Assembly: GCA_964580725.1 (NCBI GenBank)
Contig: CAZOLV010000005.1
Span: forward strand, 36,380 to 100,379
Direction: 5' to 3'
DNA from: Amarolinea sp964580725
GTDB lineage: Bacteria; Chloroflexota; Anaerolineae; SSC4; Amarolineaceae
Length of the DNA stretch: 64,000 bases
This document shows positions 42,403-52,108 of this stretch, piece after piece. Position 1 is the stretch's first letter. Each line of letters begins with the position of its first letter. A program made the position numbers and the translations under genes. A model generated the notes under the pieces. That model saw only the letters and a program-made list of their open reading frames with translations, made no database searches and was not told the origin of the DNA.

Positions 42403-43461
42403 TCAAGCACGATACGCAGGGAAAAACCCATCGGCAGGTTGCCAGGCACGACCATGCGAATGCTCCCACGCCTCCCGCTTCCGAATCAACTCGGCGTATG
42501 CTTGCAGATCATTCACTCGCATACCAACGCAAAAAGGGACAACCCCTTGAGGAGCAAATGATCGTTTGTAACGAAAGATGCCATCGTCATCCGCATATCC
42601 GCCGCCAAGGACAAACGCGCGTTTTCCGTGTCCCTGTCCCCATTCGACAATGGCGTGTTTCAACAGATCGTTCGGGCGCAGGTCGAAGGCTTCCGCGAGT
42701 GTACCGCCCAAGAAGGAGTAGATATGCTGAGCGGACGACAGCACAAGCTCGGTCGAGATGACCTTATCTTCCGACATGCAGTGAAAGAACGCAAACTGGC
42801 CTTTAAGTTCTCGGATAATGACCTCAAAAAACGACTTGGGGAAAAGATACCGATCAGCAGCACCACGTCGATTCATCGTAGCACAATACACTTTGAGGAA
42901 ATCTTCCAACTTGGTACCATCTAGATCAACTTCTACGACCAAACCGTTGCGGCGCGCCTTGCTCACATTTTTGCGAACCTTGTACTCATAGTCGAGCCAA
43001 ATAGCCTGTGGAGTGATATCCAGTCGGCGCACCACATTCATCAGACTAAACGTGACCTCTCCAGCGAAATCAAGCCTCTGCTCCGGGAATAATGAAAGCC
43101 GCGCAAACAGACATACCGCGTGGACAGACTGCATCCATGCGGTGAGTTCGCTCCAAAACAAATCCGCATCCGGCTGTCCCCAAATAAACGGTCCGCCATA
43201 ACCATAGGGAGTTGTCAGATCGCAGACTGAACTGCCTTCCGCCCACGACTCGCCATTAAGCGGACGTAGGATAAGGGGGAACATGACATTCCCCGTCGCG
43301 CCTATCAGGGCAGCGCATAATGACTGATCTTGAGAGCGGACAAACAGCTCAACATAACCCGGATGAGCGCTAACCTCCCTGTCTGGCCACGCTCCCCAAA
43401 GCGCGAGCCAGCGTTCCCGCTCCGTGGGCAAACTGGCATCAAGAATCACGAATTCGCTCAT
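42403..43461 (-). CDS. FemAB/GNAT-like acyltransferase
   Basis: 352 residues. A C-terminal GNAT-type half is clear: YEYKVRKNVSKARRNGLVVE, YLFPKSFFEVIIRELKGQFA, STELVLSSAQHIYSFLGGTL, PNDLLKHAIVEWGQGHGKRA and FVLGGGYADDDGIFRYKRSF. Related to FemAB-type proteins of polysaccharide loci. Acyl donor and acceptor unknown. Overlaps the PLP gene upstream by 4 bases. Confidence 0.8.
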   Translation of the reverse strand: MSEFVILDASLPTERERWLALWGAWPDREVSAHPGYVELFVRSQDQSLCAALIGATGNVMFPLILRPLNGESWAEGSSVCDLTTPYGYGGPFIWGQPDADLFWSELTAWMQSVHAVCLFARLSLFPEQRLDFAGEVTFSLMNVVRRLDITPQAIWLDYEYKVRKNVSKARRNGLVVEVDLDGTKLEDFLKVYCATMNRRGAADRYLFPKSFFEVIIRELKGQFAFFHCMSEDKVISTELVLSSAQHIYSFLGGTLAEAFDLRPNDLLKHAIVEWGQGHGKRAFVLGGGYADDDGIFRYKRSFAPQGVVPFCVGMRVNDLQAYAELIRKREAWEHSHGRAWQPADGFFPAYRA

Positions 43462-44543
43462 GCAGTGCCATTCGCACCAGACAGCTTGATGAACTCTGCA
43501 ACCCGTTCAATGTCAACCGCATCATAGCGCATATCACAGTGTATGGAGAGCATTCTCCGGCCTAGGTCGCAATATACGTCCGCGATTCCTTCTACGATAG
43601 GCTCCTCCAGTGGCCAAAGGATAGCAGGATAGACATCTGCTTCTATCAATCGGTGACGCACGCGCTCACGTCGTGCCGCGCTATCAAACACCAGGATTGC
43701 CGAGAAGGGGCATGTGCCGGAACTCTCGGAAGCCGGCAAGACCGTGACCCACGGAAGCTTGGCTAAGGCGTGACACATCAGGCGATGATTGTCTCTGCGG
43801 CGTTCGCGCCAGGCCTGCACCGGAAAGGTAGCCACCAACGCAGCGGTCCACTCGGGCATCCCCGATACAGCACCCGCGGCGATACTTGCCTCCCCGCTCA
43901 TGGCCAACTGGCGAAAGATAGCCTTCTCGACGTCACGACCTTCCAGGTACAGCGTCTTAAGTACCATAGCCGCCAATTTCCGCAGGGAAGCATTCTCTCG
44001 TTTCGGTGTCACTGGCATGGCTTCAGGCAACAGATGACCGCGCGGCGACCAGAGAACACCGCCATCGGGGATAGGCAAAGTCTTGCGCAGCGATGCGATA
44101 CACCAATCCGCGTCACTCTGTCGTGCCCAGTCCGACCACGGATCGTGCGTGTGGTCATCAATAACTTCTGCTGTTCCTTGTGGTGAAGGACAGAGTTTTG
44201 ACTTCGAGCGCAGGCCGAAATAGTTGACCCGTAGCACAACGTCGCCTGAAACGAAAGGGATGACCGACAGGTCGCTAAAAGTATCTTGTGGCCCGTCATC
44301 GTAGATCACGACCGAAATGCCAGTCGAGATCAAAGCCGCGACGACCTCCTGGCAGAAATACGCTGGCAACCACAGTCGCCGCCAGCCACGTTTGGCCTGA
44401 CCATACAAGAGCAGAACACGCAATGCATCACGGCCGGAACCAAAGAAGCGCCCTATTCCGTCCCAGGGTGCCGGTTCGGTAGCAATCGTACCCGCTAGCC
44501 AATGAAACTCGGAGCCTTGCTCCCAACGATCAGCCGTCATCAC
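43458..44543 (-). CDS. PLP-dependent aminotransferase-like protein
   Basis: 361 residues with a DegT-like layout: FFGSGRDALRVLLLYGQ, RRLWLPAYFCQEVVAALIST, VIDDHTHDPWSDW and then WCIASLRKTLPIPDGGVLWS, where the Lys is the likely PLP ligand. Divergent from true DegT enzymes. Fits a sugar or amino-alcohol amination step in this locus; the substrate is unknown. Overlaps the GNAT gene by 14 bases. Confidence 0.72.
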   Translation of the reverse strand: MMTADRWEQGSEFHWLAGTIATEPAPWDGIGRFFGSGRDALRVLLLYGQAKRGWRRLWLPAYFCQEVVAALISTGISVVIYDDGPQDTFSDLSVIPFVSGDVVLRVNYFGLRSKSKLCPSPQGTAEVIDDHTHDPWSDWARQSDADWCIASLRKTLPIPDGGVLWSPRGHLLPEAMPVTPKRENASLRKLAAMVLKTLYLEGRDVEKAIFRQLAMSGEASIAAGAVSGMPEWTAALVATFPVQAWRERRRDNHRLMCHALAKLPWVTVLPASESSGTCPFSAILVFDSAARRERVRHRLIEADVYPAILWPLEEPIVEGIADVYCDLGRRMLSIHCDMRYDAVDIERVAEFIKLSGANGTA

Positions 44544-45069
44544 GCAGGTATTCCGCCTTAAGTAATCCCATCATAATCACGTCAATGTACTGACCGCCTT
44601 TGTATTGCGCCTGTCGCAGCCGCCCTTCTTCCGTAAAGCCAAACGACCGATATAAATGTGCCGCGCGTTCATTGCTTGCCAGAAGGCTCAGATAGATGCG
44701 ATTGAGATTCAATTCGCGAAAACCGTACTCCAACGCAAAAGCTGTGCAAGCCCGCCCAATACCCCGCCCCCACAGCGCTCGATCGCCGATCAGAATTGCA
44801 AACTCAGCCATACGGATTCGATGATCGATCTGGTATAGTCCAACATGCCCCACGCACCGATTCCTTACAGCCTCCGCGATCACCCACAACACCTCATCCT
44901 TGCATCCTCGGTGGTACGCCAACCAACTTCCAAGATCTGCCATGGTGTAGCCGGTGGTGAAGCCGCCTAGCAGCGCAGCGATTTCCGCGTCGTTTTTGTA
45001 GATATATAGCAGCTCCAGGTCAGCAGGTTCTGGCAAGCGGAGCATGTAATCGCCGATCAGATAATTCAT
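44530..45069 (-). CDS. GNAT acetyltransferase (RimJ/RimL-like)
   Basis: 179 residues from ATG 45069. LRLPEPADLELLYIYKNDAE, then AEFAILIGDRALWGRGIGRA (the acetyl-CoA loop) and LLASNERAAHLYRSFGFTEE are diagnostic. An earlier in-frame start at 45093 is possible. Probably N-acetylates an amino sugar, as PseH-type enzymes do. Confidence 0.85.
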   Translation of the reverse strand: MNYLIGDYMLRLPEPADLELLYIYKNDAEIAALLGGFTTGYTMADLGSWLAYHRGCKDEVLWVIAEAVRNRCVGHVGLYQIDHRIRMAEFAILIGDRALWGRGIGRACTAFALEYGFRELNLNRIYLSLLASNERAAHLYRSFGFTEEGRLRQAQYKGGQYIDVIMMGLLKAEYLRDDG

Positions 45070-45089
45070 AGCACGCTCTCCGCACAGTC

Positions 45090-45749
45090 TCAATCCAGGA
45101 CTTCGCGCACAAGCATAAATGCCTCGGCTGCATCCCGGCTGACCGTACCGCCGCGCAGTCGGGCCAGGGCTTCAATTGAGCGTAACGAACGTGTATTAGG
45201 CGGCTCTTTAACCTGGCTGCGATAACAAGCCGCCGCCATCAGCTTCTTTGGCAAAAAAGCGCTGATATCCAGAAAGACCGTCGGCACAAACGCATCCTCT
45301 CCGCTGGGCGCAGCCCAATCTGTCTCCGATAACGTCTCGTAACTTAAAATCCGGCGCACCGAGCAGCCGTTGATGGGGCGGGCAGCCACCAGGGCTGCTC
45401 GGTATACCGCGCGGTGATCTCCATGAAGATCGCCACGATGGGGGATGTAAACCGTGTGGGGCTGCAACATACGTATCATTTGGCCTAACGCATCCGCCAA
45501 TTCGTGGCCGGGCACAACATCCAGTTTCGGCGCCGGAAAGCCCAACTTGAATGTCTGGGTCACCCCCAACACCCGATGAGCTTCATACATTTCCTCGAGA
45601 ACGCTCTCGACCACTGGCATAGGAACCACCACGCTTTGCGACACAAGGACGACGTGAACTTCATCGCCGACTGCCAGGTGATGTGCAATGGCTCCCCCGC
45701 AACCGATGACCTCATCATCTGCATGCGCAGCGATCACAAGAACGATCAT
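45090..45749 (-). CDS. PIG-L family deacetylase
   Basis: 219 residues. VIAAHADDEVIGCGGAIAHH carries the AHxDD zinc motif and IPHRGDLHGDHRAVYRAALV the second (HxxH). It de-N-acetylates a GlcNAc-type sugar or related conjugate. ATG 45749 lies one base after the sugar transferase stop. Confidence 0.9.
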   Translation of the reverse strand: MIVLVIAAHADDEVIGCGGAIAHHLAVGDEVHVVLVSQSVVVPMPVVESVLEEMYEAHRVLGVTQTFKLGFPAPKLDVVPGHELADALGQMIRMLQPHTVYIPHRGDLHGDHRAVYRAALVAARPINGCSVRRILSYETLSETDWAAPSGEDAFVPTVFLDISAFLPKKLMAAACYRSQVKEPPNTRSLRSIEALARLRGGTVSRDAAEAFMLVREVLD

Positions 45750-45750
45750 T

Positions 45751-46341
45751 CTACGCCCCCATCTCTGTTGCATTGCGTCTGCACAGAACGACGAACGCAA
45801 CTCGCCAAAAGATGATAAGATCGAGCCACAATGACCACTGTTCAACGTATTGCACGTGCAATTCGATCCGATGCTCCATGGGGATTGTCCGCCGGCCTTC
45901 CACAGCGGCCAGTGAAAGCACTCCCGGTCGCATCTGGAACATGACGCGCTGCCGATCGTTGAACTTTTCGGCCCAACCCATCAATGGCGGCCGTGGGCCG
46001 ATGATGCTCATGTCCCCTTTGAGGATATTGAGCAATTGGGGCAACTCATCCAGCCCATAGTCGCGCATAAATCGCCCAATGGGGGTGATGCGCGCTGCCT
46101 CTGCCTGAGACCATTCTAGGGCCTGGTTCCCTGAATCATTGACCGTCATGCTCCTGAACTTGAGCATCTTGAACGGCTTACCACGATAGCCTGGTCGCTC
46201 CTGCATGAACAACACCGGACCCGGCGATGATAACCTGACCAGGATCGCCAACAGGATGAGCAGGGGGGAACCTAATATCAGCACGAACAACGAAACCACG
46301 ATATCGAACAGGCGCTTGATCACCAGGCCCACATGTTTCAT
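45751..46341 (-). CDS. PglC/WcaJ-type phosphoglycosyl transferase
   Basis: 196 residues, the compact form. KRLFDIVVSLFVLILGSPLL is the membrane re-entrant helix, PGPVLFMQERPGYRGKPFKM and KFRSMT follow, and DYGLDELPQLLNILKGDMSI with IGPRPP holds the catalytic Asp-Glu. It starts the repeat by moving a sugar phosphate onto undecaprenyl phosphate. A second PglC-like start is seen only as debris at 29385-29469. Confidence 0.92.
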   Translation of the reverse strand: MKHVGLVIKRLFDIVVSLFVLILGSPLLILLAILVRLSSPGPVLFMQERPGYRGKPFKMLKFRSMTVNDSGNQALEWSQAEAARITPIGRFMRDYGLDELPQLLNILKGDMSIIGPRPPLMGWAEKFNDRQRVMFQMRPGVLSLAAVEGRRTIPMEHRIELHVQYVEQWSLWLDLIIFWRVAFVVLCRRNATEMGA

Positions 46342-46386
46342 GGCAGTTTCCGCTTAGTTTTGAGATGACGAGGTTCCAATCCGGCC

Positions 46387-47346
46387 TCAGTAAACATCCG
46401 AATCACCCATCGTGATGTACCAGTTGCGGTAGTCGTAGATGGTTGAATCCCCTAGTAATGAGGACAGCCGGCGCGCGCCGAAATAGGTGATCGGAGCTTC
46501 GTTGCGAAAGCCATACTTCTCAAGCGCCAGGTGCAAGGGGTGGATCAGGTTGAGCCACAGGCTAACTGTCATCGCCCCGCGCTCTTGAGCCAGCCTGATC
46601 GCGCCGAAGACGAGTTGCTCGGCGACCTCCACTGCATGCAGACCTGCCAGGAAATCTACAACATGAAGCTCGTCACGATAACGTTTGCAGACCGCGTAGC
46701 CCGCAAGCTGTTCACCCTGGAGATAGCCCAGGATTTCGTATCGTTCAAGCGGATTCAGTGTGTAACGCCAGGTCAGCGCACGCGCATCGCGGCGGCCGAT
46801 TACGGGGATTTCGTCTTTCACCGACTGCCAGAGCTGGTCAAACCGCGCATCGAATCGCTCCAAAGGAACGACAGCAGAAGTAGGGGGCGGCAATGAGCCG
46901 GCACCAGCAAGCGTCAAACGAAACGTAGGAATTTCATAGATATCGCGCCACCCCAGGTCTCGGATGAAACCGCGGTGGGACATGGTGTTGGGAAACCCCC
47001 ACACCATGGCCATCCCTTGCTCCGCCATGCGCCCATACGCGCTTCGCGCCAGACGTGGAAACAGCCCCAGGCCGCGGTAGTCAGGATGGGTCATGGTCGT
47101 GCCGGATAGACCGGTCAACCAATCCTGCCCCGCGATCGAGAAGCCAAGGGTGGACACAGCATAATGCGCTGCCAGGGTAACGTCATCCCAGGAGAGATCA
47201 ACGATGCCCGGTCCGGCGGGCGTTGCGCGAAACCGCCAATTCCATACCTGGACGTCGAGGGGGCGGCTGTAAGATGCCTGGAATAACTCCGCGATCGCGA
47301 TTTGATCGCCTTCGCGGAAAGGGCGGGTGTCAAGTTGTCGTTCCAT
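46387..47346 (-). CDS. GNAT-fold acyltransferase
   Basis: 319 residues. FREGDQIAIAELFQASY, LSGTTMTHPDYRGLGLFPRL (acetyl-CoA binding loop) and a second GNAT-like half with YAVCKRYRDELHVVDFLA. Resembles acetyltransferases in polysaccharide clusters. Substrate unknown. Confidence 0.78.
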   Translation of the reverse strand: MERQLDTRPFREGDQIAIAELFQASYSRPLDVQVWNWRFRATPAGPGIVDLSWDDVTLAAHYAVSTLGFSIAGQDWLTGLSGTTMTHPDYRGLGLFPRLARSAYGRMAEQGMAMVWGFPNTMSHRGFIRDLGWRDIYEIPTFRLTLAGAGSLPPPTSAVVPLERFDARFDQLWQSVKDEIPVIGRRDARALTWRYTLNPLERYEILGYLQGEQLAGYAVCKRYRDELHVVDFLAGLHAVEVAEQLVFGAIRLAQERGAMTVSLWLNLIHPLHLALEKYGFRNEAPITYFGARRLSSLLGDSTIYDYRNWYITMGDSDVY

Positions 47347-47359
47347 AGTTCTCCTCGGG

Positions 47360-48517
47360 TTACGCTTGCCGAAAACGGCTCAACAGGCGTTTGGCATACA
47401 GCACGGGCATCAACATCGGTGCGCCGGCGTTGTGATCGCGCTCGAAATGTTCCCGCATCCAGGTCACAGGCGGGAAGAGAATACGCCAGCCCCATCGCAA
47501 AAACGGGGCTTCGCTGACCAGCTTGTCCAGAATAAGGGTTTTGCCGAACGGTAATTTTCGTGTTCCTTTCACAAACGTCCCTTCACCGGCAAGGAGATTC
47601 CGAATTTGATCCCATCTACTTTTTCCGGGATACAGGGCCTCAAGGACATCGGGCGGCACAGGGGTATCGAGCAGTCCGGCTGCCATTGCCAGCGAGACGT
47701 AGGCCCGCGTCGGCAGTCCCAACGCTCGTATCTCAGTGACAAACTGTTCCCAATCTATCGCCGCAGTGCGCACCAGGTGATCTACATCCACGTGCAATCG
47801 GATCCCAGGCGGCAACACAAAGAAGTGGAGCGAGGTGTGAATGCTCACCAGAGCGAGTGCATCCACGGGAGCCAGGACGTAGACGCCCTCTGCTTTGTTC
47901 GACCGTTGTCGGCGCGCCAGCCAGATAGCACTGCGGTCACCATAGGTCAAGGGCGCCCACATCCGGTCGAATGGCCAAAAGCCAGCATTCAGCCATTGGC
48001 GCTCGCCGTTCGCAAGCGTACGGACAAACTCGACTCGGTTGGTCGGTCGATGACGCCGGTCTTGGGGAGCAAAACCTTCGGCGGCAAACGCAGCTTGCAC
48101 GGCCCCCCAGGGAGCGCCATCTATCAGCAGGTCGAAATCGCCGGCGCTGAACGCAGCGAGCGGCATCGCCGTGCCGAGCAGGATGCCGCCGTTTTCGATG
48201 ACGGCCGATCGGCAGCCAACCGCCTCCAACCGTCGCGTGACACCGCAGAGCGCGTCCAGCAGCGCCTCGACTCGCGCCCCATTTTGCCGGAGCAGTTGTA
48301 TCCAAGCGCCGTCAAGCCGATCAGCCGAAATAATCTCAGACAATCCTTGCGCCGCCAGCGGCGCGACCTGATTCGTCTGAGCCGCATCCAGGCAAGCTGC
48401 AACGCCCAGAGCCTCGTACAGCGCACATAATTCATCAGCCTCGGCTGACGTTCGTTCGCTGCGTACCGCCAACGCTAAAAACCGATCTATGGGGCGCAGT
48501 ATTTCTTCGTAGGTCAT
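47360..48517 (-). CDS. NTP_transf_5-like nucleotidyltransferase
   Basis: 385 residues. RLEAVGCRSAVIENGGILLG, FSAGDFDLLIDGAPWGAVQ (Asp-x-Asp) and IHTSLHFFVLPPGIRLHVDV are the blocks of the uncharacterised nucleotidyltransferase family common in glycan loci. ATG 48517 overlaps the GT4 stop (ATGA). Role unknown. Confidence 0.72.
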   Translation of the reverse strand: MTYEEILRPIDRFLALAVRSERTSAEADELCALYEALGVAACLDAAQTNQVAPLAAQGLSEIISADRLDGAWIQLLRQNGARVEALLDALCGVTRRLEAVGCRSAVIENGGILLGTAMPLAAFSAGDFDLLIDGAPWGAVQAAFAAEGFAPQDRRHRPTNRVEFVRTLANGERQWLNAGFWPFDRMWAPLTYGDRSAIWLARRQRSNKAEGVYVLAPVDALALVSIHTSLHFFVLPPGIRLHVDVDHLVRTAAIDWEQFVTEIRALGLPTRAYVSLAMAAGLLDTPVPPDVLEALYPGKSRWDQIRNLLAGEGTFVKGTRKLPFGKTLILDKLVSEAPFLRWGWRILFPPVTWMREHFERDHNAGAPMLMPVLYAKRLLSRFRQA

Positions 48518-49716
48518 ACCGCTGCTCCCTGGGCCATGGCTGCACCCAACACGGCTCGAAAACGCTCCTTGACCACCGTTATGCAATAGCAATCCACAGC
48601 CGCTTGCCGGGCCCGCGCTCGACAGCCTGCCAATCGCTGCGCATCTTCAGCCAGCGTCCGAATTGCCAGTGCCAGCGCCTCCGCATCGCCCGGTGGGCAC
48701 ACCATTCCCAGGTCGTGCGTCTGCACCAGGTATGCCAGATCGGCGTCGCCTCGCGTCAAGGCGATCACGGCAGATCCCACCGCCAGCGCCGAATAGGTCT
48801 TGCTCGGCAGCGAAAGATGTTCCGCACCCGAAGGCTGCACCACCAGTGCAATATCGCCGGCGGCTAACGAATAGGGCAGCCGCTCATACGGTTGAAGCGG
48901 CAACAACACCACGTTATTCAGGTGATAAAGAGCGGTCTTCTTTTCGACCTCAGCGCGACCCAGCCCATCGCCGATCAGCAGAAAAGCAATGCGTGGGTCA
49001 TCCTGCACTTGTCGCGCAGCCTCGATGACTGTGTCCAAGCCGAAATCGGCGCCCATGTTGCCTGAATAGAGCACGGTGAGCTTGCCGACTTGACCGTGCT
49101 CAAGGGCGAAGGGATTTTCGTCCTTGGGAATAGGCCGCAGCCAGTCCGTATCGGCCCAATTGGGAATGACCTCGATGCGCACACGTGCGACGCTCGATCC
49201 AAGATGCGCCCGCAGCGCGTCGGCCATGCGATCGCTGATGGTGATCACCACCCGCGCCCCAAGCATTGTGCGGCGGTTCAGCGCGGTCCAGGCCTGCGCC
49301 ACCAGCCCCTTGCGCTTTAATAGCCCCAAGCGGACCAGATGATCGGGGTTAATATCCCATATCAGCAGTCCATAGGGGTAGCCGATGAATGCGTGCAGGA
49401 GCCAGACGATGATCGGCAGCACAGGCGGGTTGGTCACCGCAAACAGGAAGGGCTTCCCCGGCGCACGAAGGACTCGCAGCGCAGCCGCTACAGTAAACCT
49501 GAGCCACGACAGCGCCCGCCGGGGCACGCCGCGTCGATCGTAAGGATGTCCTGACTCGACGGTGAGGGGGCCTTCGCCAATCGGATACGGCATACCGGTG
49601 TAACAGAGGCACGGTCCCAGTTCGGCCGATAGGCGCGCCAACATCTCCTGAAACGCCGGACTTTGGGCCTGGTTCAGGACGATCCACGTGTGGCGATTGT
49701 TGGGGATCATAGCCAT
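48514..49716 (-). CDS. GT4 glycosyltransferase
   Basis: 400 residues, WcaI/WbuB-like. YGLLIWDINPDHLVRLGLL in the acceptor domain, VIPNWADTDWLRPIPKDE, VLYSGNMGADFGLDTVIEAA and a changed E-x7-E, SGAEHLSLPSKTYSALAVG. The family typically adds fucosamine-like or deoxyamino sugars to the lipid-linked first sugar. Confidence 0.88.
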   Translation of the reverse strand: MAMIPNNRHTWIVLNQAQSPAFQEMLARLSAELGPCLCYTGMPYPIGEGPLTVESGHPYDRRGVPRRALSWLRFTVAAALRVLRAPGKPFLFAVTNPPVLPIIVWLLHAFIGYPYGLLIWDINPDHLVRLGLLKRKGLVAQAWTALNRRTMLGARVVITISDRMADALRAHLGSSVARVRIEVIPNWADTDWLRPIPKDENPFALEHGQVGKLTVLYSGNMGADFGLDTVIEAARQVQDDPRIAFLLIGDGLGRAEVEKKTALYHLNNVVLLPLQPYERLPYSLAAGDIALVVQPSGAEHLSLPSKTYSALAVGSAVIALTRGDADLAYLVQTHDLGMVCPPGDAEALALAIRTLAEDAQRLAGCRARARQAAVDCYCITVVKERFRAVLGAAMAQGAAV

Positions 49717-49731
49717 CGAGGTAACACCAAG

Positions 49732-50901
49732 CTAAAGAAATCGTAAGTCCTGACTACCCAAACGGGCGGCCAGAGGTTGCGGGCTGTGACCGTTTCTTGC
49801 CTGCTGACAGGCTTCGAGGAATTGCTTTGCCGCCAGCGACCAAGAATAGCGCTCTAGATTGCTGCGTCCCAACTCGATTAACGTTGTTCTCTCGTGCTCA
49901 TCTTCCAGTAGCGATATGATCGTGTGCGCAATGCTTTGAACATCGAGTGGGTCAAACAAAGCAACTGATTTGCCGCCCACTTCAGCCGTGGCGCTCACGT
50001 TCGAGGTTGCCACCGGGCACCCGAAGTACTGAGCCTCCAATATCGAAAGCCCGAATCCTTCAAAAATGGATGGCAGGATATGTAGCTCTGCAGATGCATA
50101 CAGATCGGCGAGTTCGCTGATGTGCAGATAACCTGTCAAGCTCACGCCTTCCAGTAATTGAGAAGGCACAGTTCCAGCAAACCGCCCGGCGCGACCTGTT
50201 AGGGCGAGTGAAATTTGCGGGAATCGGCTCCTGACCAACTGAAAGGCCTCCAAGAGGCGCATCATGTTCTTTTGCGGCCCAAAGGTTGCCGCACTGAGCA
50301 ACAAGGGCCGTCGGAGGTTCAGTTTTCGCAGGGTGCTTTCGATTGACGCATCCCCAGGGCGCTGCGCCTGCAACTCCAAATCCACGCCTTCACTTTGCAC
50401 CATGATCCTGGACGCCGTCTCAGGAAATGTCGCGATAATTTCGGCTTCCGACGCGTGTGACACAGTCAGCACCACATCGCTGCGTCGTATGCTCAGAGGA
50501 ATCGCAGTTCGCCACCACCATCTCTTGGAAACCGGCAGGAAGTGAGGATACCTGTTGTAAAGCATGTCATGCACGTTAACGATCCGCGCACACCCTCCGG
50601 GCGTGAACGGAATCACATAATTAGAGAATAGGACGTCTAACTTTAACTGTTTCTCGTAGTAGGGCAGAAGCACTTGCTCGGCTATTGAGCGTGTTACTTG
50701 TCTTCTGCCAGAGATGGGAACGACAATCTCATGGAACTGTTTGCCAAATGCGTACAGTTGTGCTCCTACAGGATTCATGAATAGTATATATGTATGCTTT
50801 TCTTCCAAAGAACCCAGGCCGTGTACAAGGTTGCGCAAGTAAACTTCGGCACCCCCTTGTCCGCCCGGATTGTAGGGTATCAGGTTGATTCCGATTCGCA
50901 T
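49732..50901 (-). CDS. GT4 glycosyltransferase
   Basis: 389 residues from ATG 50901. MRIGINLIPYNPGGQGGAEV, VNVHDMLYNRYPHFLP, SAATFGPQKNMMRLLEAFQL and IFEGFGLSILEAQYFGCPVA (intact E-x7-E). Close to mannosyltransferase-type GT4. Four bases after the kinase-like gene. Confidence 0.9.
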   Translation of the reverse strand: MRIGINLIPYNPGGQGGAEVYLRNLVHGLGSLEEKHTYILFMNPVGAQLYAFGKQFHEIVVPISGRRQVTRSIAEQVLLPYYEKQLKLDVLFSNYVIPFTPGGCARIVNVHDMLYNRYPHFLPVSKRWWWRTAIPLSIRRSDVVLTVSHASEAEIIATFPETASRIMVQSEGVDLELQAQRPGDASIESTLRKLNLRRPLLLSAATFGPQKNMMRLLEAFQLVRSRFPQISLALTGRAGRFAGTVPSQLLEGVSLTGYLHISELADLYASAELHILPSIFEGFGLSILEAQYFGCPVATSNVSATAEVGGKSVALFDPLDVQSIAHTIISLLEDEHERTTLIELGRSNLERYSWSLAAKQFLEACQQARNGHSPQPLAARLGSQDLRFL

Positions 50902-50905
50902 CTTT

Positions 50906-52108
50906 TTATGTTCTCTCCGTGTCGAAAAGTCCCGATAGCCCTGATCCAAACAGCGCGAGCTCTTCACAAAAAGAGATAAGATCGTGCGAAAGACCTAAGT
51001 ACGGGCCGCCTGCACTTTGCCTTAGGCGCCACTCGATATCTTCCAAAAGAAAGAGAGCCAAAGCAGCACGGCGCCAAGCACTGTCACGGTCTAGACCTCT
51101 AAACGCGATGCTTGGCAGCGCACCGTTGACAAAAGCGAGGAGCCGTTTTGTCAGGCCCACGGGAAATCGCGCCCCGAGGGTATAAACAAAAAAGTCGTAA
51201 TAACAGAACCGCGGCATGCTATGTTCCCAATCAATAATGGAGACATGTCGGTTGCGGCGATCAACCATGATATTCCCCGGTTGGAAATCTCCGTGTGCCT
51301 CGGCAATCGGCACGCGGCCAAGCGGAAACGCTTTCTCAGTAAGGATAACTTTCCAGGTGAGGATTCTTCTCGTATCAAAGTCCCTGAAACGGTCCTTGAG
51401 TTTCTGCAACGATTTACCTATGCGTTGATCCAACTGATCCAGATGTTCCTCGATGGCTGTGATACAAACTGACCGGTCAAGCCATCTAGCCAATGCCTCG
51501 AATGCTTCTTGCTCAAACAGTTTTCTCGGCAGCGAAGGTGGACACCGCGGCAGCGCGAAACCATCGATGATAGGCTCTTCAAACCAGCGCCCACCCCGAT
51601 CAAACTCCGATATCTTTGGGAATGGCCCCTCAACACCCTGCCCTCTGACTCGGATTTCGCAAAGCATCGTTTGGGCGTCAAAACCCTGCTTCAGAATGAT
51701 GCGACATTTTCCGCTATTAAAGTCGAATATGCGTATTCGCTGGTTGCCAGGTACAACCAAGAGATCGCGTTGATATGGCAGGGAAGTAGTAACACTGAAT
51801 GCTGGACTTGCCGTTAACTGTAAGCCCATAGGAGTGGAAATCAACGTACCCAGCAGCCACTGGATCGGCAGACGCCAGCGCACGGGCGTATAGCGGATAC
51901 TATCCCTCAAGAAACGACGCACCGGTGCGCTCACATTGGGGACATAGCAGGCACTTAGCCAGGGTTGCATCAGCCAATGAACGCCCTGGTCTGGTTGCGA
52001 TAATCGGACTTCGATTCTTGTGCCATACTGCTCGGACCAACCCGTCGAAAGCGTGCTTGCCAGAACCTCACTAAAAGGTTCGCGGCGTTTCATTTCTGAG
52101 ATTCTCAC
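50906..52108 (-). CDS. APH/choline-kinase-like phosphotransferase
   Basis: 400 residues. The kinase catalytic loop is plain: VPIAEAHGDFQPGNIMVDRR and VSIIDWEHSMPRFCYYDFFV (HGDxxxxN and D). The N-terminal ~150 residues do not resemble the usual N-lobe. It probably phosphorylates a small alcohol or sugar. Overlaps the thymidylate-kinase-like gene (ATGA), so the two may act in one step series. Confidence 0.75.
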   Translation of the reverse strand: MRISEMKRREPFSEVLASTLSTGWSEQYGTRIEVRLSQPDQGVHWLMQPWLSACYVPNVSAPVRRFLRDSIRYTPVRWRLPIQWLLGTLISTPMGLQLTASPAFSVTTSLPYQRDLLVVPGNQRIRIFDFNSGKCRIILKQGFDAQTMLCEIRVRGQGVEGPFPKISEFDRGGRWFEEPIIDGFALPRCPPSLPRKLFEQEAFEALARWLDRSVCITAIEEHLDQLDQRIGKSLQKLKDRFRDFDTRRILTWKVILTEKAFPLGRVPIAEAHGDFQPGNIMVDRRNRHVSIIDWEHSMPRFCYYDFFVYTLGARFPVGLTKRLLAFVNGALPSIAFRGLDRDSAWRRAALALFLLEDIEWRLRQSAGGPYLGLSHDLISFCEELALFGSGLSGLFDTERT